From: Alloprevotella sp.
GTDB taxonomy: Bacteria > Bacteroidota > Bacteroidia > Bacteroidales > Bacteroidaceae
DNA length: 36,035 bases
NCBI GenBank assembly: GCA_017477205.1
Contig: JAFUXE010000047.1
Location: forward strand, 1 to 36,035
Direction of reading: 5' to 3'
Part shown: one piece after another, positions 22,768 to 30,592 of the stretch
How positions within the stretch are numbered: the stretch's first letter is position 1
How the letters are laid out: each line of letters begins with the position of its first letter
Translations under genes and position numbers: made by a program
The notes under the pieces: generated by a model
The model's database searches: none
Told to the model about the DNA's origin: nothing
The model's input: the letters and a program-made list of their open reading frames with translations, nothing else

Positions 22768-24197
22768 GGGTTGGGGTCTTCAAGGTCAATGCAGCCCTTG
22801 CCGGCATGTTCACCTACGGTGGCGTCAAGGCCGTTGAGAGTCAGCGTCTGCGTTGCGGGGTCATAACTGGAAGTGCCGTCGCCAAGGATGTCGGTAGCGT
22901 TGCGGTCGGTAACCGATGTGCCGCAAAGTTTCAGGCCATAGCGGACAACCTTACCGATTTCAACTTCGGTGGGATAGATGTAGTAGTGGTTGTTGTAGTT
23001 GAAGTGTCCGTCGTAGTAGTTCACGTTCTTCGTGAGAATCTCGATGTTCTCGCCCAGCGTCAGCGTCTGCACGTTGATGGCCTGCGAGTATTGGTCGGCA
23101 TTGGCGTTGTCGGCACACTTGGCCTTCAGATAACCACCGTTCTGAATAGTCAGCGTTTTTGCTTCAACGCAGTTTCTTTCTGCAGCCACTGTGAAGTCGA
23201 GAGCGCAGTTGTCTATCGTGATGGCGCAGTCGTCCTCCTCGTAGAAATTGGCATTAAGAGGAATAGCGGTGCAATTGCCCGTCAGAGAGGCATTGGCACC
23301 CACGCCCACAAACGAGAGGCTGGTTGAGTACACGCCTACCAAAGCATTCGTGAAGGTGTTTTGTCCAATGACACGCACCTGCAGATTGGCAATATGATTC
23401 TCTACGAATGCCTTTGAATCGGTATATTTCTCGTTGAAGTCGATATTGACATTCTCAAGAGTCAGCGTGGGCTGGCCGTCAATACGCTCATAGACGACGG
23501 TTCCGTCACCTAAGAAGTCCTTGCGGCTGTTCATCTCGCCTGCCAGCAGTTCATGGCCGCAGACAATCATCTTGATGTTGTTAGGATCCTCGGTTGGTTC
23601 CTCAGCCACCTCATGCCAGTATTCAATGTCGATTTCGCGCAACAGGACACCCTGTATTGGGCCACCGGCCTTGTTGGCAAAGCGGATGTTGAAGGTGGCG
23701 TTCCCCACTTCTGCATAGTCGAACCAGATGTAGTAGGAGCGGATGTCGTGCGTGGTGGTGGTGAAGGTCTTGTGGGGCGTAGATTCGGCCACAGGACCGG
23801 CATAGATGGTGATTTCCAGGTCGTCGTCGGCCGCACGGCTGTCGTTGAACCCGACGGTGAGCATCACCTCTGCAATCTTACCTGTTACCTGGAACTTCGA
23901 ACGGACATCGATAGAGTTTCCTGAATCCTCGAAGCCTTCGACACCACGGGTCGTAGTGTAGAACCACAGGGAGCCTCCGTCGTAGTAAGCACCCTTGTAC
24001 ATGGGCAGCAGCCTGTCGTTGCCCTCCTGAGTCAGGATGGTGTTCAGACCTGGACCGGAGTTGTCGCCTTCCAAGCCAGAAACGGTAGAGAAGATCGTGT
24101 CAACCCTTTCTTCCGCCTGCGCTCCGGCAGACCACGTCAGCATGACCAGCAGCATGGCTGCCAGTCGCCGGACGTGTTTTAGTAGGACATGTTTCAT
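22740..24197 (-). CDS. N-terminal portion of a frameshifted secreted protein
   Basis: The 485-residue frame has a signal peptide (LAAMLLVMLTWSAGAQA). It then has a sandwich-like domain (about residues 30-190) and two related repeat blocks, each 'CG...N..D(F/I)LGDGT..Y....TLTL' (near residues 210-250 and 430-465). These lie around a parallel-beta-like region (LTIQNGGYLKAK, LTLGENIEI), as in Bacteroidales surface proteins annotated as carbohydrate-binding. After LEDPNP the frame is wrong and stops within eight codons, while the -1 frame continues as the 21562-22767 protein. Restored, the protein would be about 878 residues. The gene follows the short AraC regulator by 45 bp and is likely co-transcribed with it. 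Confidence 0.75.
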   Translation of the reverse strand: MKHVLLKHVRRLAAMLLVMLTWSAGAQAEERVDTIFSTVSGLEGDNSGPGLNTILTQEGNDRLLPMYKGAYYDGGSLWFYTTTRGVEGFEDSGNSIDVRSKFQVTGKIAEVMLTVGFNDSRAADDDLEITIYAGPVAESTPHKTFTTTTHDIRSYYIWFDYAEVGNATFNIRFANKAGGPIQGVLLREIDIEYWHEVAEEPTEDPNNIKMIVCGHELLAGEMNSRKDFLGDGTVVYERIDGQPTLTLENVNIDFNEKYTDSKAFVENHIANLQVRVIGQNTFTNALVGVYSTSLSFVGVGANASLTGNCTAIPLNANFYEEDDCAITIDNCALDFTVAAERNCVEAKTLTIQNGGYLKAKCADNANADQYSQAINVQTLTLGENIEILTKNVNYYDGHFNYNNHYYIYPTEVEIGKVVRYGLKLCGTSVTDRNATDILGDGTSSYDPATQTLTLNGLDATVGEHAGKGCIDLEDPNPCWPSTRKK

Positions 24198-24242
24198 GAC
24201 GTTTGAATGTTTAATGTTTATGATGTTGTGATTTATTATATA

Positions 24243-24641
24243 TTATTGTGTCGTGACGGCGAGCGCAGTTTCAACGTATTGCAGCGGCGAACAGTCGAAC
24301 CAGCGCCGGAACGCATGGCTGAAGTGCGCCGCATCGGCATAGCCGCAACGCTCGGCCACCTGGCTGACACTATAGCGCGGATGGTCGCCCAGCATCTCCA
24401 GGGCGTGACTCATCCGTACAAAGGTGATGTAGTCAGCAGCCGCAATACCCGTGATGCTCTTGACGCGACGGCGGAACTTTGAGAGGTGCATGCCCATGCT
24501 GCCGGCCACCATCTCGACCGTGGGCGTGCCGTCGGCCATCAGGCGCAGCACGCTGGCCTCGACGGCGGCCAGGCGTTCGCAGTCGAAATTGTTCAGCTTT
24601 ATGCCTCGCAACAGTTCCTTTGTCGTCTCGTAACGATTCAT
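24243..24641 (-). CDS. Short AraC-family transcriptional regulator
   Basis: The 132-residue product is essentially a stand-alone AraC DNA-binding domain with two helix-turn-helix units at about residues 35-125. VEMVAGSMGMHLSKFRRRV is followed by ITGIAAADYI, then VSQVAERCGYADAAHFSHAF and SPLQY. No ligand-binding domain is attached. The sequence is close to the C-terminal domain of the TPR-AraC protein at 26165 (shared FRRR, AAxYI, RCG(F/Y)AD, AHF.H.F). Its own promoter carries the 42-bp operator, so autoregulation or cross-regulation is likely. The secreted-protein gene follows 45 bp downstream. Confidence 0.88.
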   Translation of the reverse strand: MNRYETTKELLRGIKLNNFDCERLAAVEASVLRLMADGTPTVEMVAGSMGMHLSKFRRRVKSITGIAAADYITFVRMSHALEMLGDHPRYSVSQVAERCGYADAAHFSHAFRRWFDCSPLQYVETALAVTTQ

Positions 24642-24681
24642 TGCGTAACCTACCTACAGAATTATGTCAAGATTCCGGGTG

Positions 24682-24689
24682 CAAAATTA
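24682..24689 (-). promoter_or_regulatory. -7 promoter box of the short AraC gene
   Basis: The minus strand reads TAATTTTG, matching TAnnTTTG, 40 bp upstream of the ATG at 24641. The 42-bp operator starts exactly 20 bp further upstream. Confidence 0.65.
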
Positions 24690-24709
24690 CCGCGACAGGC
24701 GTAAACGGG

Positions 24710-24751
24710 CATTGTTGATTTTAGCCATAATTTTGTCTATTCTATACAAAC
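24710..24751 (-). promoter_or_regulatory. 42-bp operator, site 2 (upstream of the short AraC gene)
   Basis: This is the same element as at 20272-20313 and 26061-26102, reading toward the AraC gene on the minus strand. TTTGT n9 ACAAA is followed by a downstream half ending ATCAACAATG. By eye it matches site 3 at 34 of 42 positions with no gaps. It lies between the 3' end of the 24808 gene and the AraC promoter. Confidence 0.75.
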
Positions 24752-24807
24752 ACGCCTGATTTTGGGACACCTGCGCGTGTTTGTAATCAAAAGTAGCCAA
24801 AGAAATG

Positions 24808-25986
24808 TCATTGTTCGTCCTCAACAAAGGTGAAGGGACGGAAGACGGGACGTACCGTTATTTCCTCTCCCGTTGCCTCCTCGTAGAACGCCTGAATCAC
24901 CCGGTCCTCATCTTCCGGCTCGATGAGCTCTATTGTGCGCCCGCCGTTCAGGATGTCGGGCAGGTCGATGATGACGGCCTGCCTGCTCATCCATTGGTAC
25001 AGCGAGACGTAGGCACCGCCCGCCTGGTCGTGTGCAGCAATGGCCACCGTGGGAGAGTCGGTTGTGTTGGTGGGAATGGGCGGCAGCAGGGTGAAGGTGA
25101 GCGGCCCGAAGTCTTCACCCGTCCGGGCGACGCACAGCAGCTCGCCGTAGTCATCGGCCCCGAAGAGGGCGCCCTCGTCGGTGACGCTCTTCCCCTTGCT
25201 GAGCCACAGGATGCTGCTCCCCTCGCCCGTGGGATCTATCCAGGCGTAGTATTTGTAGCCGTCAAGCCATGCCCGGAACACGGCATCGTCGCCGCCTGCA
25301 ATTCTGTAACCAAACTCAGTGATGCGTTCGCCGTTGGGCGTGTGGCGCATCCCGTCCCACGTGTAAATGTGCGTGACGCAGGGGAATCCCATGCGCAGTT
25401 CCCACACCTCCAGTTCGTCACCGCTCATGGGCAGGCTCCAAGTGACGTCGGTATAGCCCGTGCGCGGGTCCAAGTCGAGATTCGTCGCCTCCAGTTGGGC
25501 CCGCAGGTCGTCCACGGGGCTGCGCTCAGGTGTCAAGGTACGGGTGGCAGGATCGTAGTCGTACCAACACAGGACTTCGCAATGCTGATTGTCTATTTCA
25601 AAGAGGCTGAGGGCGAAGAGGCTGTGGCCGTTCCTGCGTCGCCACACCCGGGCCTTCACCTGCGACACGTCGGTTTGCGAGTCAAGGTCGCAGTAGCCGT
25701 TCTTGCGGTCAACCAGCACGCGCCAGTCGTCCGTGCTCTCGTATTGCTCGCCGTCCCTCAGCGTGGCGGCAGCGAGGAGCACCTGCTCCGCACTCCACAT
25801 GGGAAATACCTGCTGGGAGGCCCGGAGCAGGGTGATGACGTCGGGCGAGGCGGCTCCACCCCTGACGGGAATCGTCGTCGTGCGCCACTGGCTGTAGATG
25901 TCGTCGTTGCTCACTGGCACAGCGGCCATGCTGACGCAGAGCGACAGGGGGAGCAACAGGGCGAGGGTGAAAAAAAACTTTTTCAT
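24808..25986 (-). CDS. Exported protein of unknown function, paralogue of the 20448 lipoprotein
   Basis: The 392-residue product has a cleavable signal peptide (MKKFFFTLALLLPLSLCVSMA, followed by AVPVSNDD). It shares with the 20448 lipoprotein the WRRxNGHxL block (about residue 113) and the C(W/F)YDYDPATxTLxPE block (about 138). The beginning is also alike: WRTTTIPVRGGAASPDVITL versus WKGKEIPVENGGKQPSIAKL, each followed by a conserved '...VFPMWSAE/VWPTGTYA' region. It is about 50 residues longer at the C-terminus. The 42-bp operator and a TACTTTTG box lie upstream. No domain is recognised; a periplasmic or surface location is inferred from the signal peptide. Confidence 0.72.
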   Translation of the reverse strand: MKKFFFTLALLLPLSLCVSMAAVPVSNDDIYSQWRTTTIPVRGGAASPDVITLLRASQQVFPMWSAEQVLLAAATLRDGEQYESTDDWRVLVDRKNGYCDLDSQTDVSQVKARVWRRRNGHSLFALSLFEIDNQHCEVLCWYDYDPATRTLTPERSPVDDLRAQLEATNLDLDPRTGYTDVTWSLPMSGDELEVWELRMGFPCVTHIYTWDGMRHTPNGERITEFGYRIAGGDDAVFRAWLDGYKYYAWIDPTGEGSSILWLSKGKSVTDEGALFGADDYGELLCVARTGEDFGPLTFTLLPPIPTNTTDSPTVAIAAHDQAGGAYVSLYQWMSRQAVIIDLPDILNGGRTIELIEPEDEDRVIQAFYEEATGEEITVRPVFRPFTFVEDEQ

Positions 25987-26032
25987 ACAAAACTAATTTA
26001 ATGCTGTCAAGAATATGATTGCTTTTTGAGCG

Positions 26033-26040
26033 CAAAAGTA
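26033..26040 (-). promoter_or_regulatory. -7 promoter box of the 25986 gene
   Basis: The minus strand reads TACTTTTG, matching the consensus, 46 bp upstream of the ATG at 25986. The operator begins 20 bp further upstream (26061). Confidence 0.65.
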
Positions 26041-26060
26041 TGACGTTGCCGCCAAAGAGA

Positions 26061-26102
26061 CATTGTCGATATTAACCGTTTATTTGTCTATTTTATACAA
26101 AC
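26061..26102 (-). promoter_or_regulatory. 42-bp operator, site 3 (upstream of the 25986 gene)
   Basis: The element in minus orientation has TTTGT n9 ACAAA and ends in AATATCGACAATG, identical to site 1 over the last 13 bases. It lies between two divergent genes, but the 20-bp spacing to the minus-strand -7 box ties it to the 25986 gene. The divergent TPR-AraC promoter is 48 bp away on the other side, so one bound protein might also affect its own gene. Confidence 0.75.
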
Positions 26103-26149
26103 CGCCATGTTTTCAGGCCTGTGGCATGGGGTAAGTGGGGAAAAATGCG

Positions 26150-26157
26150 TATTTTTG
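26150..26157 (+). promoter_or_regulatory. -7 box of the TPR-AraC gene, giving a near-leaderless mRNA
   Basis: TATTTTTG matches the -7 consensus and ends 7 bp before the ATG at 26165. As transcription starts about 7 nt after the box in this phylum, the mRNA would have almost no 5' leader. This also argues against the in-frame ATG at 26135, which is upstream of the box. Confidence 0.55.
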
Positions 26158-26164
26158 TGCCACG

Positions 26165-28000
26165 ATGAGAAAGTTTTATTTGACAGGGCTCTTGTTGCTC
26201 ATGCTCCTTTTGCCGACAGGCAGCAGGGCGCAGAAGCCCGTTGCGGTAAGCAGCGAAGTGCAGCAGGCGCTGCTCCATTTCGGAGACAGGCAGGACGCAA
26301 AGTCTGCCCGACAGTTCCTTGCCCTGCTGCACAAGGAAAATTTTACGGAGGAAGAGATTTCTTTTGCTGCCGCGACGCCCCGGGACACGTTGCGCGCCCA
26401 AGTGTGGTATTGGGCGGCAGAATACTTCTATGCCGCAGGCAGCTATCAGGAGGCTCGGAACTATGCACTCATGGCCCTGCCCCTGCTGAAGCAAGGACAC
26501 GACGAGACGATGCTGGCCGACTGCCTGAACGTCCTGGCCATCAACAACGCACGTCTGGGACGCTATCCCGAGGCTATAGACTATGCCCGTCAGGTGTACA
26601 ACCTGGATATGAAGAGCGGAGACGAGGAGCGCATCAGCATGAGTCTGAACACGCTGGCTGGCCTCTACGCCAGCGCCCGTCAGCCGCAGGAGGCTGAGAA
26701 GTACGTCGTGAAGGGGCTGGAGATGGCGCGAAGGTCTGGACTGGAGCACCGTCAGGCCATCGTCGAGGGCATGGCGGCCGAGATGTACCACGCCCTGGGA
26801 CGCGACACATTGGCAGCCGACTATGCAGAAGCGGCCTACGAGAAGGAGATGCACCTGGGGAGACCCCACAAGGCCATGATACGCTTGTCGCAGAAGGCAG
26901 CGGCACTCATCGGACTGAAGCGCTATGCGGAGGCGGAGAAACTACTGACGACGGCCATAGACTACTTCCGCGAGCATGGCGGACAGCAGCAGTCGCTGGC
27001 CATCAGCCTCAACCAACGCGGCAAGGCCCGTCTGGCACTTTCCCGCAGCAACGCGGACGGGGACAGATGCCTCCACGATGCCAAGGCCGACTTCAGGGAG
27101 GCAGCGGAACTGCTGGCAGAGATGGGCGACAGGTATGGCGAGATGCATGCCCGTCAGGGGCTGTATGAGTGTCTCTATCAGACGCAGCCCGACAGCGCCC
27201 GCAGGGAGATGGATCGTTTCATCGCCCTGCGCGACTCGCTCTACGACATGGCCTCTGCAGAGAGCCTTGCCCGCTACAATGCCGAATTTGGCAACGACTT
27301 CCTGCATGAGAAGATTTCTGTCGAGCGCTCTATGCGGCAGCGCATTGTGGCAGGCATCCTGACGGGACTGGCGGTGCTGTGCATCGTCATCGTCTTGCAA
27401 CTGCGACGTGCGAGGAACTACCGCAGGAAACAGCAGCAGCGCATGCACGAACTCATGGCACAGATTGAGGACAGCAGGAAGAAGCCCGCTCCCGAGGCCC
27501 CGAAAGAACAGGACGGACAGCACGAGCAGCCGCAGCAGGAAGGGAAACAGGAACAGGAACAGAAACAGGAACTGGAACTGGATCTGGAACAGGCGCAGCA
27601 GGAAGGGCGGCAGGAGCCGTCGGCTGCCAACGCAGAGTTTTTGAAGAACACCAATGCCGTCATCCATCGGCTGATGTCAGGCGGGCAGGTGGACACGGCC
27701 AGCGTAGCTTCGGAACTGTGCCTGAGCACGTCGCAGTTCCGCCGCAGAATCTCCGCTGCCACGGGGCTGACGGCTGCCAACTACATTCTGATGATTAGCA
27801 TGGACGAAGCCAAGCAACTGCTGGGGCAATATCCAAAATACACGATAAACGAGATTGCCCAGCGCTGCGGCTTTGCCGACAATGCCCATTTCACCCACAC
27901 CTTCAAGCGCATATTCCGCATTACACCGTCAGAATACACAAGGGAGGATGCTACGCACGGACGTATTCAAGGAGCAGGATGCGACGCGTCCGCCCAGTGA
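26165..28000 (+). CDS. Membrane-spanning TPR sensor with C-terminal AraC DNA-binding domain
   Basis: The 611-residue protein has a signal/anchor N-terminus (MRKFYLTGLLLLMLLLPTGS), several TPR helix pairs (about residues 60-380) and one membrane segment (394-414, IVAGILTGLAVLCIVIVLQL). A basic stop-transfer, a Gln/Glu-rich low-complexity linker (442-485) and an AraC-type double helix-turn-helix (499-598, FRRRI, AANYI, AQRCGFADNAHF) complete it. This is a one-protein membrane sensor-regulator. The periplasmic TPR part would sense a signal and the cytoplasmic domain would bind DNA. The gene is next to operator site 3, making it a good candidate regulator of the three operator-bearing promoters. 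The last 50 bp overlap the convergent tilS gene. Confidence 0.87.
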   Translation: MRKFYLTGLLLLMLLLPTGSRAQKPVAVSSEVQQALLHFGDRQDAKSARQFLALLHKENFTEEEISFAAATPRDTLRAQVWYWAAEYFYAAGSYQEARNYALMALPLLKQGHDETMLADCLNVLAINNARLGRYPEAIDYARQVYNLDMKSGDEERISMSLNTLAGLYASARQPQEAEKYVVKGLEMARRSGLEHRQAIVEGMAAEMYHALGRDTLAADYAEAAYEKEMHLGRPHKAMIRLSQKAAALIGLKRYAEAEKLLTTAIDYFREHGGQQQSLAISLNQRGKARLALSRSNADGDRCLHDAKADFREAAELLAEMGDRYGEMHARQGLYECLYQTQPDSARREMDRFIALRDSLYDMASAESLARYNAEFGNDFLHEKISVERSMRQRIVAGILTGLAVLCIVIVLQLRRARNYRRKQQQRMHELMAQIEDSRKKPAPEAPKEQDGQHEQPQQEGKQEQEQKQELELDLEQAQQEGRQEPSAANAEFLKNTNAVIHRLMSGGQVDTASVASELCLSTSQFRRRISAATGLTAANYILMISMDEAKQLLGQYPKYTINEIAQRCGFADNAHFTHTFKRIFRITPSEYTREDATHGRIQGAGCDASAQ

Positions 28001-29225
28001 CGGCAAAATATCGCGCTACGCGGTCACCCACGACCCAGGCGACGCTGTTTGCATCGCATACCAGGCGGGCTCTCATCCTGTCTACGCGCGACATGCCGCG
28101 CCCCGCCATATAGTCACTGATAAGCTTTGAGCCTTTCATGCCGTAGGGAGCGAAACGGTCGCCCCGTTGGCAGGGACGATAGACCAGGTCTCCCTGCACA
28201 AGGTCGGCATCGAGGTAGGCGCATTCCCTGCGCTGGAAGTCGGGGGTTCCCGTGAAGATGCTCATGCGCAGAAGCCCTCCCTCGGGCAGCGGATTTTCAC
28301 CCATGCGCAGCACGAGGGGCTCGGGCTCCTCTGTACGCCGCCGCACCTCGACGGAGCGCACGGTGCGCGTGGCGATGTAGTCCGGCGTTTCGTAGAGATT
28401 GCCGCCTTCCTCGTGAAGGTGACGTGCCATGTCCGTCGCCACGTAGGGCGGGAAGCCGTAGCTTTGCAGTACGCGGAACAGCAGTTCCTCCGCATAGGGG
28501 CTGTCGGCAAAGTCCTCCGTGCGAAGCTCCACGCCGTCGGGCAGGATGCACAGGGACGTCCGCATCAGCTCGGAGGTGGCCTCTCCCAAAGCCACCTCCG
28601 CCGTAGAGATGCTGCGCATGGCCTTTTGTATGCCGGCATCGACGGAGGGATTCAACTCGCGCAGCAGCGGAAGTACCTCATGGCGTATCTTGTTGCGCCG
28701 GAAACGCGTGTCCGCATTGGAAGCGTCTTCGCGCCAGCACTCCCCACGCTTCAACAGCCAGGCCTTCAGCTCTTCATGCGTCTTGTCCAGCAGGGGACGA
28801 AGTACATGGCCCTGCCGGGTCTTCATGCCGCTTAGCCCGCGCACGCCGGAACCGCGCACAAGGTTGAGAAGGAACGTCTCCACGTTGTCGTCCGCATGGT
28901 GCGCCACGCAGACATACTGGCAGTCCTCCTCCTTCAGCAGTTCCTCAAACCACGCATAGCGCAGTTCCCGCGCCGCCATTTCAATGCTGATGCCCCGCTC
29001 AAGTGCCACCTCGCGCGTAGGGAACCTCCGGACGCGCAGGGGTACGGCATGGCGAAAGCATAGCTGCCGCACGAACTCCTCGTCGGCATCGGCATCCTTC
29101 CCGCGCAGGCCGAAGTTGCAGTGTGCAGCAACGACGTCGCGACGTGCTTCCAACAGCATCAGCAGCAACGCCACAGAATCTGCGCCGCCGCTGAGTCCTA
29201 CAAGAAGTCGTCCGGGGGGAAGCAT
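27951..29225 (-). CDS. tilS: tRNA(Ile)-lysidine synthetase
   Basis: TilS attaches lysine to cytidine 34 of the CAU-anticodon tRNA(Ile), switching its decoding from AUG to AUA. The N-terminal PP-loop motif SGGADS (residues 12-17) binds ATP, and HCNFGLRGKDADAD then HHADDNVETFLLNL follow as expected. Later segments (LRPLLDKTHEEL, WREDASNADTRFRRNKIRHEVLP) are characteristic of TilS. The C-terminal part includes the tRNA-binding domain (GDRFAPYGMKGSKLISDYMA). The length of 424 residues is normal. The 3' end overlaps the end of the plus-strand TPR-AraC gene by 50 bp. Confidence 0.94.
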   Translation of the reverse strand: MLPPGRLLVGLSGGADSVALLLMLLEARRDVVAAHCNFGLRGKDADADEEFVRQLCFRHAVPLRVRRFPTREVALERGISIEMAARELRYAWFEELLKEEDCQYVCVAHHADDNVETFLLNLVRGSGVRGLSGMKTRQGHVLRPLLDKTHEELKAWLLKRGECWREDASNADTRFRRNKIRHEVLPLLRELNPSVDAGIQKAMRSISTAEVALGEATSELMRTSLCILPDGVELRTEDFADSPYAEELLFRVLQSYGFPPYVATDMARHLHEEGGNLYETPDYIATRTVRSVEVRRRTEEPEPLVLRMGENPLPEGGLLRMSIFTGTPDFQRRECAYLDADLVQGDLVYRPCQRGDRFAPYGMKGSKLISDYMAGRGMSRVDRMRARLVCDANSVAWVVGDRVARYFAVTGRTRRILLLEYVRA

Positions 29226-29282
29226 TGGGGAAATGAAAAATTGAAAAATTAAAAATGACGCCCTCTGGGACTATAACGTTAT

Positions 29283-29312
29283 CCCGTTATCTCATTATTC
29301 CGTTATAGCGGG
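29283..29312. other. Imperfect hairpin between tilS and the radical SAM gene
   Basis: CCCGTTAT (29283-29290) pairs with ATAGCGGG (29305-29312) at seven of eight positions. The surrounding 95-bp gap is A/T-rich with CGTTAT repeated at 29269, 29285 and 29301. It may act as a weak terminator for the leftward radical SAM gene or be a degenerate repeat. Confidence 0.4.
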
Positions 29313-29320
29313 AAGGCAAA

Positions 29321-30100
29321 TCAGTAAGCCACCTCGACCTCAAGACCTTCTGCCCGCAGGCGCTCGGCTATGCCGTCAAGCACCTCAGGAGCGGCTTTGC
29401 GGAGGCCGCGCATAGGCGTCTCGCGATCCACGGTATAGACCATGACGCGCTCCGGGCGTATGCTGAGCACGGCTTCAAGCCAGGGACGCACGTACTCCTC
29501 ACCCGTATTGTCCACCGAATGGCCTTCGTCATCCACGCCCGTCATGAAGAGCGTCTGCACGATGACGTGCCCGTTGAAGGCACGCAGGGCTTCGACGACA
29601 CGCCCAACGTCATAGTGTCCCTGCGGACGGTCAACGCGTCGGATGTAGTCCTCGCTGACCGTGTCCAGCTTCTGGATGTTGTTGTCCACCAGCAGGAGGG
29701 CATCGCGCACAGCGGGACGGTGGGCGAAGGTGGCATTACTAAGCACGCTGACTCTGGCGTCGGGACAATACCGTGCGCGCAGTGTCAGCGTGTCGTGGAT
29801 GATTTCCGGAAATTCGGGATGTGCGGTAGGCTCTCCGTTGCCGGCAAAGGTCAGCACGTCGGCATTTTCGCCCTGTGCTGCCATTTGCTGCAACTTCTGT
29901 TCGAGAGCTTCCCTTACCTCTTCGCGCGTCGGGCGTGCCGTCGTCGTGCGACGCTGTCCGTTGAGACCGCATTCGCAGTAGATGCAGTCGAAGGAGCACA
30001 GCTTGCCATCGGCAGGCATAAGGTTTATGCCGAGCGAAATGCCAAGGCGGCGGCTCCTGACCGGCCCGAAGACGGGCGAAGGGTAAAGCAGTGTAGGCAA
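29321..30100 (-). CDS. Radical SAM protein (COG0731-like)
   Basis: The 259-residue protein carries the radical SAM iron-sulfur motif CxxxCxxC at Cys35, Cys39 and Cys42 (CSFDCIYC). It is followed by the glycine-rich FAGNGEPTAHPEF and LSNATF segments and QKLDTVSEDYIRRVDRP, typical of COG0731-like enzymes. The N-terminal FGPVRSRRLGISLGINL is the family's usual opening. The start is a TTG at 30100, chosen because it keeps that opening; it lies three bases after the rplS stop codon in transcription order, so translation is probably coupled. The reaction is unknown; the family is related to tRNA-wybutosine-type radical SAM proteins. Confidence 0.88.
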   Translation of the reverse strand: MPTLLYPSPVFGPVRSRRLGISLGINLMPADGKLCSFDCIYCECGLNGQRRTTTARPTREEVREALEQKLQQMAAQGENADVLTFAGNGEPTAHPEFPEIIHDTLTLRARYCPDARVSVLSNATFAHRPAVRDALLLVDNNIQKLDTVSEDYIRRVDRPQGHYDVGRVVEALRAFNGHVIVQTLFMTGVDDEGHSVDNTGEEYVRPWLEAVLSIRPERVMVYTVDRETPMRGLRKAAPEVLDGIAERLRAEGLEVEVAY

Positions 30101-30103
30101 AGT

Positions 30104-30469
30104 TTAAGCCTCAACGAGGGCCGTACGCTTTTCGCGGATGCGTGCCTTCTTACCCGTGAGCTTGCGCAGGTAGTAGAGCTTCGCGCGGCGAACGCGGCCG
30201 ACCTTGTTCACTGTTACACTTTCGATGGCGGGAGAGTCCATGGGGAATATGCGCTCTACGCCCACCGTGCCGGACATCTTGCGTACCGTGAAGCGACGCT
30301 TGTTCTGGTGTCCGACGATTTTGATAACAACACCGCGATACAGCTGTACGCGCTCCTTGTTACCCTCGACAATTTTGTATGCTACGGTAACGGTGTCACC
30401 AGCCTTGAACTTGGGAAGTTCGATGCCCGTAGCAAAAGCTTCTTCAGCAACTTTGATTAAATCTGCCAT
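30104..30469 (-). CDS. rplS: 50S ribosomal protein L19
   Basis: L19 lies at the interface of the 30S and 50S ribosomal subunits. The 121-residue product begins MADLIKVAEEAF at the ATG at 30469. It contains the family features FKAGDTVTVAYKIVEGNKER, the SH3-like barrel with VQLYRGVVIKIVG, the FTVRKMSGTVGVERIFP stretch and VRRAKLYYLRKLTGKKARI. Length and motifs are normal. It has its own strong promoter 125 bp upstream, giving a leader in which ribosomal-protein-type regulation could occur, though I cannot see a specific binding structure. Confidence 0.96.
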   Translation of the reverse strand: MADLIKVAEEAFATGIELPKFKAGDTVTVAYKIVEGNKERVQLYRGVVIKIVGHQNKRRFTVRKMSGTVGVERIFPMDSPAIESVTVNKVGRVRRAKLYYLRKLTGKKARIREKRTALVEA

Positions 30470-30592
30470 TTTTGTTTGTTTGATTTTAAATGTTGTTTGG
30501 GTTGCTTGTCGGTCCTCCACGGCATTCGCAGTTGTCCGTTGGGGAGCGGCCTTTACCGCCCTTCCTGCCAGCGGCCGTGGGGAAAAGCGGCG

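Noticed and set aside
22740..22790. Programmed -1 ribosomal frameshift in the secreted protein
   Set aside because: No X XXY YYZ slippery heptamer or downstream pseudoknot is visible; a lost base is simpler.
26135..26164. Upstream ATG at 26135 as start of the TPR-AraC protein
   Set aside because: It lies before the probable -7 box and would add ten polar residues in front of the membrane-targeting N-terminus.
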